A DNA stretch of 38,202 bases from Promethearchaeota archaeon (GCA_016839635.1 JAEOTV010000127.1:1-38202), one strand, 5' to 3'; positions 17,515-26,046 are shown, numbered from the stretch's first letter. The notes: generated by a model from the letters alone, not told the origin. Program-made: numbers and translations.

Positions 17515-17841
17515 TCAGTAAGGTGCCGCCATAATATCATAACCTTCTACAATTTTTAGCCATAAGTGATAACTTGTGCTATCATTTGGCAATTTAAAGA
17601 TAAATAGAACCTGCAAACCGTCGATCTTGAATTCATCTGGCAGGTTTATTGGTTCATAATGCGTACCATCATCAGATATAATACCATAAAAACCTCCATC
17701 ATCTGGATAAAATTCTACTTCACCAGCTCCTAATAAATATTCATTACTTAAACCATGTATAAAAGATACAACTACAATTCCTACACAGGATCCAATTACC
17801 AGTAAGATCAATCCAACTTTCAAGTATTTTTTTTCTCTCAT
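17515..17841 (-). CDS. Small exported or membrane-anchored protein with possible OB-fold
   Basis: A 108-residue protein with a basic N-terminus and one hydrophobic helix (about 7-29: signal peptide or anchor), followed by an about 75-residue extracellular domain. The motif GGFYGIISDDGTHYEPINLP (about 49-68), then a DGLQVLF strand and a final SYHLWLKIVEGYDI, resembles small bacterial/archaeal OB-fold-like exported proteins in which GfyGIIgDDG...Y.P.nLP is conserved. There is no catalytic motif and no cysteine pair in the ectodomain, and the function of that group is unclear. It is convergent with TFB. Family resemblance is moderate and from memory only. Confidence 0.65.
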   Translation of the reverse strand: MREKKYLKVGLILLVIGSCVGIVVVSFIHGLSNEYLLGAGEVEFYPDDGGFYGIISDDGTHYEPINLPDEFKIDGLQVLFIFKLPNDSTSYHLWLKIVEGYDIMAAPY

Positions 17842-18085
17842 CGTTTTTTAAACCGGATTAAGTATTGGGTTTCAATTTTATTTATCATCATTAGGTATAT
17901 AAATATTAGAATAGAGATTTTTGTTTAACTTAATATTTTTATACTCAAATCCATGACTTATTTGAGATTAATTCCGTTTGAATAAATAGATTATTAGTTT
18001 TGAGTATTATTTCTTTTATCAAGAAAACCTACTCTCTCACCCTGTATTTTATTTTGAAGGTGAATTAATATCTCCTACAAAAAAC

Positions 18086-18132
18086 TATTTATATGACGTA
18101 AATTCAAGTATAATTAAGAATGGTGAATTAAA
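18086..18132 (+). promoter_or_regulatory. Promoter and ribosome-binding site of plsY-SEC59 fusion
   Basis: A TATA-like TATTTATAT lies at 18086-18094, about 40 nt before the ATG, and GGTGA at 18122-18126 is spaced six bases from ATG 18133. The rest of the 17842-18132 gap has no gene; it contains a loose ATACTCAAA/TTTGAGTAT inverted pair (17941-18007). Confidence 0.4.
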
Positions 18133-19347
18133 ATGGATATTATTGAGCTATTTTTAAGTATTTTAAGTTTAATTATTGGCTATCTTTTAGGAGCAATATT
18201 ACCGGCTTTTCTTTTTGGTAAATTAAAAAATATAAACATAAGAGAGGAGGGAGATAAGAATCCCGGAACAACAAACGCATTTAAAGTGCTAGGACTTCCA
18301 TATGCCATTCTAACAGCATTCTATGATACTTTAAAAGGTTTATTAGCAATGTTAGTTGCTTTTAGCTTAGGAGTAAATCCTATTTTTTGGCAAATTAGTG
18401 GGTTGATGGTTATAATTGGTCATGTTTTTCCATTTTATTTAAAATTTCGAGGGGGTCAAGGAAATGCTACTGCCACTGGACTTCTCCTTTTTTACCTTGT
18501 GAATTATCTTATCACTAGTTTTGAATTATTTTATGTTTTACTCTTATTATTAGTACTCGTAATTATATTTACTTACATATCTAAAGCTGGAACACTTTTA
18601 CCCGTGATTTTATTTCCCCTCCTTGGATATTCTGTGTTTATAATCTACCCTACAAGTGGATTTAATCTCTTTTTTGTATTGCTTCTTTTTCATATAGCTA
18701 CTGTTGGGATGTATAAAGTAATCACAGAAAAGAAATTAGTAATTACGGAGGAAGCTTTCATTTCAAGTTGGTGGAGAGTGGCTATAAGACCTGTGTCGTT
18801 ATCATTTCTTATTTTTGTCTTTATTGATCATCAACTTGGCCTTTCTGTTATAGGAATTGTGTGTTTATGTTTTATTGCTCTTGATATCTTTCGATTTCTT
18901 CATAAAAGAACCAATGTATTGCTAACAGAAAAAATTAAAGCGATTTTTAGAAAAGGCGAAGAGAACAGATTCTCAACTATGACTCTTTTCTTAATGTCAA
19001 CATTTTTAACAGTACTTTTTTTTACTCCTATTGAGAGTGGGATTGCAATAACTGCTTTATCTTTTCTTGTTTTTGGTGATATGTCTGCTAAAATATTTGG
19101 ATTAGCATATGGGCGTCATAAAATATTTGAAAAAACTATTGAAGGAACTCTAGCTTATATTGGAACTGTTATTATTATAGGTTATATTCTTAATACATCA
19201 TTAGATATACATATAATTATACTAATCTCTGGTGGAATTGCTGCTCCATTGATTGAATTATTACCAGTAGGGGTAAATGATAACTTTACAGTTCCAATAA
19301 TAAGCGGTGCTGTAATGACAGCAGTAAAAATATTTTTTGGTTTATAG
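18133..19347 (+). CDS. PlsY acyltransferase domain fused to SEC59/DGK1-like lipid kinase domain
   Basis: A 404-residue polytopic membrane protein. Residues 1 to about 200 match bacterial PlsY, the acyl-phosphate:G3P acyltransferase: NPGTTN at 43-48 (phosphate loop) and GHVFPFYLKFRGGQGNATATG around 96-116. The third PlsY motif (usually R..N..RL...E) is eroded to TVGMYKVITEKK near 190-201. Residues about 205-404 match the SEC59/DGK1/VTE5 CTP-dependent kinase or cytidylyltransferase-like family: DIFRFLHKRTN (251-261), GDMSAKIFGLAYGRHK (315-330), EKTIEGTLA (333-341) and NDNFTVP (382-388). Both halves act on membrane lipids. PlsY implies G3P-based acyl lipids, unusual for archaea. The actual coupled reaction is unknown. 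Confidence 0.85.
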   Translation: MDIIELFLSILSLIIGYLLGAILPAFLFGKLKNINIREEGDKNPGTTNAFKVLGLPYAILTAFYDTLKGLLAMLVAFSLGVNPIFWQISGLMVIIGHVFPFYLKFRGGQGNATATGLLLFYLVNYLITSFELFYVLLLLLVLVIIFTYISKAGTLLPVILFPLLGYSVFIIYPTSGFNLFFVLLLFHIATVGMYKVITEKKLVITEEAFISSWWRVAIRPVSLSFLIFVFIDHQLGLSVIGIVCLCFIALDIFRFLHKRTNVLLTEKIKAIFRKGEENRFSTMTLFLMSTFLTVLFFTPIESGIAITALSFLVFGDMSAKIFGLAYGRHKIFEKTIEGTLAYIGTVIIIGYILNTSLDIHIIILISGGIAAPLIELLPVGVNDNFTVPIISGAVMTAVKIFFGL

Positions 19348-19480
19348 TGATTAAAGGTTGAATTAGACATTTCAAAATATCAATTTATTTTAAAATTTTT
19401 ATTATATCATGAAGTTCTGATTTGCTCTTTTACTTAAAAATAAGATTATATAGATGAATTTTTATCTTTTTTATTAGGGT

Positions 19481-20221
19481 ATGAGTTATATAGAGAAAAA
19501 ATATTATAATAAGATTAACGAGATATTTGAAAGTCTATCGATCTTAGATAATTCCTTACTACTTCAATTAAGCAAAAAATCTGTAAAAAATATTAATGAA
19601 GTTGCTAAGCTTTGCGCTGAATTTAATCATAATGTAAATATTATTCTTAAGAAATATTACCCTGAAATAAAAGATATGAAAGAAAAACTCGAAATAAAAT
19701 CAAATTTGAAATTTTATTATGATTTAATCTTTAAACTAACCGATTTAGTTAAAAATATTGAAAATTTTCAGAAGATTGATCAAGAGTATTATGATAATCT
19801 AATAGAGTTTATAAATGATAAAGATCAGTTGATTGCTGGAAAGTATAAAAAGATATGTGCTCAGGAATTAACGGCTTTTTATGACCAAAATTCAAGAGAT
19901 GCTTTAGAAAAAGTTCTTATAGAAAAAATTGAGCGAAAGAGTAGACAATACTTTTCTTTCGGTTCTTTGGAAGAAGAAATAAAAAAAATTGCCAAGATAG
20001 CAGGTGCTAGGTCTATTAACATTACAGTTGCAGATGAGTTAAGTAAAGAAGAATTAGAGACTGCTCAATCAATTATAATATTTGATAGTGAGGATCCATC
20101 AGATTTTATTGGATTAGATAAAATTGGTGAAGAAATAACGAGATATTTAGAGTCTAAAGCATATAAATGTCTTCTTAAAAATGATACGATTATCACAGAT
20201 GCTAAACTACTTCCCGATTAA
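19481..20221 (+). CDS. Uncharacterised helical protein upstream of proS
   Basis: A 246-residue soluble protein, mostly helical and Lys/Glu/Ile-rich up to about residue 165. A more mixed alpha/beta C-terminus follows (SINITVADELSKEELETAQS, then SIIIFDSEDPSDFIGLDKIG). There are no cysteine clusters, nucleotide-binding loops or membrane segments. An ATTATATAG TATA-like element sits about 35 nt upstream, and AGGG lies directly before the ATG. It precedes proS by 99 nt, and proS has its own TATA-like element, so co-transcription is uncertain. I do not recognise the family and give no function. Confidence 0.7.
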   Translation: MSYIEKKYYNKINEIFESLSILDNSLLLQLSKKSVKNINEVAKLCAEFNHNVNIILKKYYPEIKDMKEKLEIKSNLKFYYDLIFKLTDLVKNIENFQKIDQEYYDNLIEFINDKDQLIAGKYKKICAQELTAFYDQNSRDALEKVLIEKIERKSRQYFSFGSLEEEIKKIAKIAGARSINITVADELSKEELETAQSIIIFDSEDPSDFIGLDKIGEEITRYLESKAYKCLLKNDTIITDAKLLPD

Positions 20222-20320
20222 GGAAATTCTCATTTTATATAAATTCGTTTGAGTAAAACATAATTATATCCCTTCCCATAAAATATTTAATGTTTGTATT
20301 ATTTATCTTGATGATTTTCT

Positions 20321-21796
20321 ATGGCTAAAAAGAAGATAGAAGCACCTATAACGGGAATTACCGTGTCAAAAGAAAAAGATTTTTCTGGGTGGTACACGGA
20401 ATTAATTAATAAAGCAGAACTAGCGGATATTAGATACAATATTAAGGGTTTTGTTGTGTATCGAGAATGGGCGACACTTACAATTAGAAAAATGTATAAA
20501 AAAACAGAAGATTTACTAGATAAAAAGGGTCATCTTCCACTAACAATGCCTTCCCTTATTCCTGAATCGAATTTTTTATTAGAAGCTGAACATGTTAAGG
20601 GATTCACTCCTGAAGTATTTTGGGTTACAGAAGCAGGGAGTTCTGGTAAATTAGCGGAACGTCTAGCATTACGCCCTACAAGTGAGACCGCTCTCTATAA
20701 GATGTATGCTTTATGGATTAGAAGTTATAAAGATCTACCATTTAAAAGGTATTTATCATGCCAAGTTTGGAGATATGAAGGAAAAATGACAAGACCTTTT
20801 TTTAGAGGTAGAGAATTTCATTGGATTGAATCTCATAATGTATTTGCTACAATGGAAGATGCCATGGAACAAGTCAAGGAGGATATGGAAACTACCTATC
20901 AAATTCTTCAAGATGAATGCTGTATTCCTATTATATTTTTCCAAAGACCAGAATGGGATAAATTTCCAGGAGCTGTTCATACTTATGCTGCCGATGCGCT
21001 AATGGGATCCGGAAAAGTTTTACAACTACCCTCAACACATCTATTAGGTCAAATATTTTCTAAACCATTTGGTGTAAATTTTATTGACACTGATGGACAA
21101 GAAAAATATGGCTATCAAACTTGCTATGGCCCTGCTCAGAGTAGAAACTATGGAGCCATGATCGCATATTTGGGTGATGATAAAGGCTTAATATTACCAT
21201 TTGATTTAGCACCAATTCAAATTATAATTATACCCATAATTTATAAAGGAAAAGAAAAAATGGTGCTAGACAAAGCAAATGAAATATACAACCTCTTCAA
21301 AGATAAATATATTGTTAAAATTGATGATTCAGATGAGTCTGTTGGAAATAAATATTATTATTGGGAACTGAAGGGTGTGCCAATCAGGATTGAAATTGGA
21401 CCAAAAGATATTGAAAAAAAGCAAGTAGTTATTGTAAAAAGACACGATGGAAAGAAGTTTCAGATAAAAGAAGGACAATTGAAAGAGAAAATTGACGAAA
21501 TTGCATTAAATTACACCAGAGAAATAAAAGAAAAGTCCTTAACTGATTTTGAATCTCAAGTTGAGTGTGTTTATGAAAAAGATGCTGCAATCGAAGCAAT
21601 TAATAATGGAAAAATAGTCTGTTGTGGTTTCTGCTCAATCGACATGGATGCATATCATTGTGCAGAAATAGTTGAAAAAGATATTGGAGGAGAGGTACGT
21701 GGAAAACGAGTTGATGAAGAAAAACATGAATTTGCTACTTGTTTAATATGCGGAAAACCTGCGGGATGTACAATTTATATTGCAAAGAGTTATTAA
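20321..21796 (+). CDS. proS: Prolyl-tRNA synthetase (archaeal/eukaryotic type)
   Basis: A 491-residue class II aminoacyl-tRNA synthetase that charges tRNA-Pro. RPTSET (118-123) and motif 2 (R151 through FRGREFHW, 161-168) form the active site; the anticodon-binding domain follows (about 290-400). The C-terminal zinc-binding domain has Cys434/435/438/447 and CLIC...C (474, 477, 483) and ends in the terminal Tyr typical of this type. There is no bacterial editing INS domain, and length fits the archaeal form. A TATATAAAT element at about 20236-20244 and the ATG at 20321 fit a separate transcript. Confidence 0.97.
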   Translation: MAKKKIEAPITGITVSKEKDFSGWYTELINKAELADIRYNIKGFVVYREWATLTIRKMYKKTEDLLDKKGHLPLTMPSLIPESNFLLEAEHVKGFTPEVFWVTEAGSSGKLAERLALRPTSETALYKMYALWIRSYKDLPFKRYLSCQVWRYEGKMTRPFFRGREFHWIESHNVFATMEDAMEQVKEDMETTYQILQDECCIPIIFFQRPEWDKFPGAVHTYAADALMGSGKVLQLPSTHLLGQIFSKPFGVNFIDTDGQEKYGYQTCYGPAQSRNYGAMIAYLGDDKGLILPFDLAPIQIIIIPIIYKGKEKMVLDKANEIYNLFKDKYIVKIDDSDESVGNKYYYWELKGVPIRIEIGPKDIEKKQVVIVKRHDGKKFQIKEGQLKEKIDEIALNYTREIKEKSLTDFESQVECVYEKDAAIEAINNGKIVCCGFCSIDMDAYHCAEIVEKDIGGEVRGKRVDEEKHEFATCLICGKPAGCTIYIAKSY

Positions 21797-21896
21797 ATCA
21801 TGAAGAAATGAATTGTTCTTTTATTTTGAGTTATTTTTATAATTAATAAAAAGAAATATTTTAATTACTATTTCATATTTTTTTCTGTGTATTATT

Positions 21897-22073
21897 ATGG
21901 CAACGAAAGATAAAGTTTTGAACGTATTTAAAAGTACTGATAAGCCTTTACGCCCTGGAGAAATTGCTGAACAAACAGGTATTGAATCAAAGGAAGTATC
22001 AAGAATAATAAAAGAGTTACGTGAAGAAGGAAAAGTTTATTCTCCTAAACGTTGTTATTATTCTTTAAAATAA
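21897..22073 (+). CDS. Small winged-helix DNA-binding protein (58 aa)
   Basis: A 58-residue protein starting MATKDKVLNVFKSTDKPLRP and ending YYSLK. The pattern is a compact wHTH: helix 1 (KVLNVFKS), helix-turn-helix GEIAEQTGIESKEVSRIIKELREEGKV, then a short wing (YSPKRCYYSL). The GEIAEQTGI...V.RII..L...GKV signature is typical of MarR/ArsR-like mini-regulators. It lies 100 nt after proS and ends in a T8 tract. Probable role: DNA-binding regulator or nucleoid-associated protein. No partner domain is fused. Confidence 0.8.
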   Translation: MATKDKVLNVFKSTDKPLRPGEIAEQTGIESKEVSRIIKELREEGKVYSPKRCYYSLK

Positions 22074-22079
22074 CCTTAA

Positions 22080-22087
22080 TTTTTTTT
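22080..22087 (+). terminator. T8 tract after small wHTH gene
   Basis: Eight T residues start 6 nt after the stop of the 58-residue wHTH gene. A matching T9 tract on the opposite strand (22129-22137) serves the convergent zinc-ribbon gene. Confidence 0.5.
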
Positions 22088-22128
22088 AGAAGATAAAGAC
22101 TGAGAATAAATTGCAGGAATCTATTTTT

Positions 22129-22137
22129 AAAAAAAAA
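22129..22137 (-). terminator. T9 tract after small zinc-ribbon gene
   Basis: Nine A on the plus strand (T9 in the minus transcript), 16 nt past the stop of the 54-residue gene. Confidence 0.5.
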
Positions 22138-22152
22138 GAAAAGATAAAAACT

Positions 22153-22317
22153 TCAATGAGAGTAATTAAGTGCTATTGATTTCTGTTGGTGTTCTTTTAT
22201 AAATTTAGTTTCTGCGTTAATATATCCGCAATTTAAGCACTTTACCGTTTTAGGTGGGAAATAATTTAATACTTTGGGCATTTTCATTGAAGCGCAATTA
22301 GGACAATAATAATACAT
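22153..22317 (-). CDS. Small zinc-ribbon protein (54 aa)
   Basis: A 54-residue minus-strand protein starting MYYYCPNCASMKMPKVLNYF with a second knuckle KCLNCGYINAE. CPNC (residues 5-8) and CLNC (27-30) form one complete zinc ribbon. The rest is a short basic/polar tail ending NYSH. Such mini zinc ribbons occur widely in archaea as RNA- or DNA-binding or polymerase-associated proteins, but I cannot assign a family. Expression is supported by the clean CxxC spacing and the T9 tract after its stop. It converges with the 58-residue wHTH gene. Confidence 0.75.
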   Translation of the reverse strand: MYYYCPNCASMKMPKVLNYFPPKTVKCLNCGYINAETKFIKEHQQKSIALNYSH

Positions 22318-22407
22318 TTTTTCAAACCCTTCGATTCAAATTAGTATTATCTTAATTCAAAGTTTTTAAAAATCATTAAAAAGTACTATAATTTAATTTA
22401 GATTGTA

Positions 22408-23310
22408 ATGAATCATTTTATCCAACCTATTTCAGAAGAATTTGGGGAAATTAATTTCATTAAAGGGGCGAGAGAAGGTAAATATCCATATTCACACGCT
22501 TTACTTATAGGAGATTTTTTAATAGATACAGGGATCTCCAGTAGACTATTAAGAAAGCTTAAAAGAATCTATCCGATAAATTATGTATTGATTTCTCATT
22601 GGCATGAAGATCATACTTCAGGTAATAGATTATTGCCTAACGCTAGATTTTCTATTCACTCAAAAGATAAATATTTGATTGAAAATGTAAATAAATTTAA
22701 TGAATTTTATGGGATCTCTAATTCTTCAGCAGAAGAAGAATTTGAATGGCTTATGGAAGGTTTAAAACTTGAGAACACAAAAATTGATAATCTTCTAGAG
22801 GATAATCAAATTATTAATGTTGGGAATGATTTTAATATAAGAGTAATTCATACTCCGGGGCATACAGCAGGTCATTGTGCCTTCATAGAATTAAAATCTA
22901 AAATAGCATTTTTAGCAGATATTGACCTAACTACTTTCGTTTTTTATGCTGGAATTGATTCAAATTTAATAGATTTTGAAGAATCAATTGAAAAATTAAT
23001 TGAATTCAACATAGAAACCGCTGTTACTGGTCATAGAGGGGTAATTGAAGGTGAAAAAGTAATAAAACAAGAATTGGGCAACTATAAATCAATAATTCAT
23101 AAACGAGATGAACGGATTTTATCCCATTTCTCTGAAAACACTCCGAAAAATATAGTAGATTTTAAAAATAGAAATTTTATTTATAAATATTATAGCCAGT
23201 TCAAAGAATATGAAGTTATCGCTGAAATGATAATGATCCAAAAGCATTTCGATAAACTCATAAAAAATAAGCACATTGAACAAAAAGGAAATGGTTATAT
23301 TTTAAGTTAA
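22408..23310 (+). CDS. Metallo-beta-lactamase-fold hydrolase (LACTB2/GloB-like)
   Basis: A 300-residue MBL-fold enzyme. The metal motif HWHEDH is at 64-69, followed by His152 (TPGHTAGH), Asp171 (LADID) and His209 (VTGHRG), so both zinc sites are complete. Residues about 215-300 form a winged-helix-like C-terminal domain, as in LACTB2/glyoxalase-II-like hydrolases, some of which act on RNA or thioesters. There is no signal peptide, so it is cytosolic. It appears to be a single gene, 111 nt before the PLP enzyme, with an eight-T tract between them. Confidence 0.88.
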   Translation: MNHFIQPISEEFGEINFIKGAREGKYPYSHALLIGDFLIDTGISSRLLRKLKRIYPINYVLISHWHEDHTSGNRLLPNARFSIHSKDKYLIENVNKFNEFYGISNSSAEEEFEWLMEGLKLENTKIDNLLEDNQIINVGNDFNIRVIHTPGHTAGHCAFIELKSKIAFLADIDLTTFVFYAGIDSNLIDFEESIEKLIEFNIETAVTGHRGVIEGEKVIKQELGNYKSIIHKRDERILSHFSENTPKNIVDFKNRNFIYKYYSQFKEYEVIAEMIMIQKHFDKLIKNKHIEQKGNGYILS

Positions 23311-23391
23311 AAGTTAATTTTGAGAATTTCACTCATTCCCAAAATGGATCTTAAAAGAAGACTTGAAAAATTTAAAAAAGATAAGCATTGA

Positions 23392-23399
23392 TTTTTTTT
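23392..23399 (+). terminator. T-tract between MBL hydrolase and PLP enzyme
   Basis: A run of eight T at 23392-23399, about 80 nt after the MBL gene stop and about 22 nt before the next start. Confidence 0.35.
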
Positions 23400-23421
23400 A
23401 TAATCAAGAATTCAAATAAAT

Positions 23422-24717
23422 ATGGTAAGAATAGAACCAATCTTATTTAAACTATATCCTAATCTGAAGGATAAAGTTCCTTGGATCGCTCTACTTACTA
23501 ACGTCCCTACTCCAGTTGAGAGATTAACTGAATTAGAGAAGTACTTTAATATGGAAAAAGGTAAAATATTTATTAAAAGGGATGGTAAGAATCATCCTAT
23601 ATATGGAGGAAATAAGCTTAGAAAGTTTGAATTTATTTTTGGAAAAGTAATAAAAAATGAAAAGACGGGGGTATTAACAACTGGAGGTATTGGGACGAAT
23701 CACGGGTTAGCATGTGCCATTCTTTGCCATGAATTGAGTCCACCTTTAAAATGCCATCTCTATCTCTTTCATCAACCGGTAACTTGGCATGTTCAACGTT
23801 CTATACTATTATTTGATTATTTCGAATCGAAGATTCATCTTGGTAAGGGAGATATTGGCACATTTATAAAAAGTCTATTTTTCAAGGTTTTTCATCCAAG
23901 TTATTTTTGGATGTTTCCAGGAGGGTCTCCCTTATTTGGAATTGGATCTTCTCTTGGAATTGTTGGTTTTGTAAATGCTTTATTTGAGTTAAAAGAGCAA
24001 ATTGATCAGAATCTAGTTCCTGAACCAGACATAATTTTCATAGCGGGGGGAACTGTCGGAACAGCAGCAGGGCTGATAGCGGGTTGTAAGATACTCGGTC
24101 TAAAATCAAAAATACATGTTGTTGCTGTAGCTACAAGTTTAACTTCAAATCCCTCAGCAGTGAAGCGTGATGCCAATAAAGTAATAAAATATTTAAGAAA
24201 AAAAGATAAATCAATTCCCAAAATAAAAGTAGTTGAAGAGGATTTTGTTTTTATTACAGGATATTTAGGATCTGACTATGGGGTTAAAACATTAAGAGGA
24301 CAAAGTGCTGTTGATAAAGTGCATGAATTAGAAGGTTATAAAAAAGGCTTTAAACTTGAAACTACATATACAGGAAAAGCAATGGCAGCAATGTTTGATT
24401 ATCTTAAACAAGAGGAGAATAAAAATAAGACCTTTTTATTTTGGAATACATATAATTCTAATGATTTGGATAAGTATCTTAAAAAGACTGACTTTAACTA
24501 TGATAAATTACCAAAGAAATTTCATAAATTCTATGAAGATACTAAATTTCAATGCTGGCAAATTACAGGTTGCCCAGAAAATATAAAAAAAAGCTGTCCA
24601 GCATTTTTAAATCATGAATATAGGTTTTGGAAAGTAACAGACTGTCTACTTGAGGATGAAAAACAAAAAAAAGCATTTGAAGAATTGAAAAATCTTATAA
24701 AATTGGAGGATGCTTAA
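23422..24717 (+). CDS. PLP-dependent ACC deaminase/D-cysteine desulfhydrase-like enzyme with cysteine tail
   Basis: A 431-residue tryptophan-synthase-beta-superfamily protein. Residues about 25-350 match the ACC deaminase/D-cysteine desulfhydrase group: IKRDG, then GGNKLRK with the PLP Lys65, TGGIGTNHG (about 93-101), and the phosphate loop GGTVGTAAG. The C-terminal about 55 residues carry Cys378-Trp, GC (384), CPAF (392) and C408. This resembles the 'two-CW' module found in diverse bacterial and archaeal proteins, though the second Cys-Trp is Phe-Trp here. The reaction is probably elimination/deamination of an amino acid with release of ammonia or sulfide; the substrate is unknown. It converges on deoxyhypusine synthase. 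Confidence 0.85.
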   Translation: MVRIEPILFKLYPNLKDKVPWIALLTNVPTPVERLTELEKYFNMEKGKIFIKRDGKNHPIYGGNKLRKFEFIFGKVIKNEKTGVLTTGGIGTNHGLACAILCHELSPPLKCHLYLFHQPVTWHVQRSILLFDYFESKIHLGKGDIGTFIKSLFFKVFHPSYFWMFPGGSPLFGIGSSLGIVGFVNALFELKEQIDQNLVPEPDIIFIAGGTVGTAAGLIAGCKILGLKSKIHVVAVATSLTSNPSAVKRDANKVIKYLRKKDKSIPKIKVVEEDFVFITGYLGSDYGVKTLRGQSAVDKVHELEGYKKGFKLETTYTGKAMAAMFDYLKQEENKNKTFLFWNTYNSNDLDKYLKKTDFNYDKLPKKFHKFYEDTKFQCWQITGCPENIKKSCPAFLNHEYRFWKVTDCLLEDEKQKKAFEELKNLIKLEDA

Positions 24718-24723
24718 GAAAGA

Positions 24724-25713
24724 CTAAATGATTTTTAATCTTTGCAATAAACCGGTGATTAAGATTGGTAAAGCAATTGTAGCATCACACCATACACTTA
24801 CATGCTTGGATTCTAATGAATATTTACCCCATGATTTTGCCTCGGAAAATGTACTTCCTGAAAGACCGCCATCATATTCCGTTGCTGTATGAATACGTAC
24901 TGAATAGTTATATCCCATTTTTATAATTTTATCAAATTGATCTAGCATAGGAAAGATCTGTTGAGCCCAATTTCGTGGGACTCCACCACCTACTATTAAA
25001 GTTCCATATTCTTTATATTTTTTGACAATTTCCCCAAATTTTTTCACATCCCCTAAAATATCAAATTGAAATTTATACCCTTCATAATAATCATATTTTA
25101 AAAGTTTAAGAGCTAATTCTGAGTCTGAAAAGGCGGGTATAAATATCGGTATATTATTTTGAGCTGCTTTTGAAAGAATAGAGTTAGTTGGTAATTTACT
25201 CCCTATTTTTTGTAGAAATTCAGAAGGAGTAATTTGAATATTTTTCTCATTAAATGAAGATTGAATAGTTTCTAATAATTTTACGTCAGCTTTATCATAA
25301 TTTTCTTCTGGAAGGAAGATATCATAAATCCTATTTATTCGATATTTGAATAGTACATCATCATCGACATTGGGGCTTCCCAGATAGTGTCCTACATTAC
25401 TTGCGGCATCTACTAAGTCGTGTGTAATATTAGCACCTGTACTTATTAATACATCAATTAATTTGAATTCAATTAATACCGAAATTAGTTCTCCCATTCC
25501 AGCAGGTACCATTGCTCCGCTTAAAGTTAATACAGTTAAGCAGTTTTTATTAGAGGTCATCTTTTCTAAAATATCTAAAGCAATACCTAAATTTCTTCCT
25601 TGAAAACCACAATCTCTAAGAGCCATTAAAAGATCATCAATCTTTTTAACAAATTTAGGATTGAATGGCTTAACTTTTCTTATTAAAAAATCTTCTTTTT
25701 GATGGTTATTCAT
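24724..25713 (-). CDS. dys: Deoxyhypusine synthase
   Basis: A 329-residue enzyme that transfers the aminobutyl group of spermidine to a lysine of initiation factor aIF5A. STGANITHDLVDA (about 111-123) contributes to NAD binding. EYDGGLSGSTFSEAKSWGK holds the catalytic Lys297, equivalent to Lys329 of the human enzyme. WCDATIALPIL is the C-terminal signature. The length is close to other archaeal forms. It is transcribed divergently from arginine decarboxylase, whose product agmatine feeds archaeal polyamine synthesis. A related role, such as homospermidine synthase-like activity, is possible since GGLSGS differs from the common GSDSGA; deoxyhypusine synthase remains the best call. Confidence 0.88.
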   Translation of the reverse strand: MNNHQKEDFLIRKVKPFNPKFVKKIDDLLMALRDCGFQGRNLGIALDILEKMTSNKNCLTVLTLSGAMVPAGMGELISVLIEFKLIDVLISTGANITHDLVDAASNVGHYLGSPNVDDDVLFKYRINRIYDIFLPEENYDKADVKLLETIQSSFNEKNIQITPSEFLQKIGSKLPTNSILSKAAQNNIPIFIPAFSDSELALKLLKYDYYEGYKFQFDILGDVKKFGEIVKKYKEYGTLIVGGGVPRNWAQQIFPMLDQFDKIIKMGYNYSVRIHTATEYDGGLSGSTFSEAKSWGKYSLESKHVSVWCDATIALPILITGLLQRLKII

Positions 25714-26046
25714 AGATGAAATTTAATACTTTAATAATTTTAAAATGATCTATTTGATTCTAAACAAAATGTCATTAAATAGTATCATTATGAATAGAAC
25801 CAATCCGTTTTTTGAGTGAGTTAACCCTCAATCTTTAAGAAACTCTTTAACTCATCCTTTTAATTCATTATTATACCCTAATTAATAAATATATGGAAAA
25901 GTAGGATTGTAATATTTGAGTGGGCAGATCTTATTACTTTTAAACGTTATAAATTTTAATATATTATTTAGGTTTCAAATAATTTTAAATATAACTTTTA
26001 ATATTAAAATCTTAATCAATTAATATAAAGAAATAATGGTAAAATT
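25714..26046. promoter_or_regulatory. Divergent intergenic region between dys and pdaD (333 nt)
   Basis: No ORF or RNA gene was seen. It holds an 8-bp inverted repeat TGAGTTAA (25817-25824) / TTAACTCA (25847-25854) with a 22-nt loop, and TATA-like sequences toward pdaD (TTTAAATATAAC at about 25984-25995). Both polyamine-related genes probably start here. No Shine-Dalgarno sequence precedes pdaD. Confidence 0.4.

Noticed and set aside
17941..18007. ATACTCAAA/TTTGAGTAT inverted pair
   Set aside because: The arms are separated by 49 nt of AT-rich DNA; a weak hairpin, likely chance.
23344..23391. 15-codon ORF (MDLKRRLEKFKKDKH) before the PLP enzyme
   Set aside because: Too short to support; no clear ribosome-binding site, and Lys-rich peptides arise easily in AT-rich DNA. 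It could be a leader peptide but nothing else suggests it.
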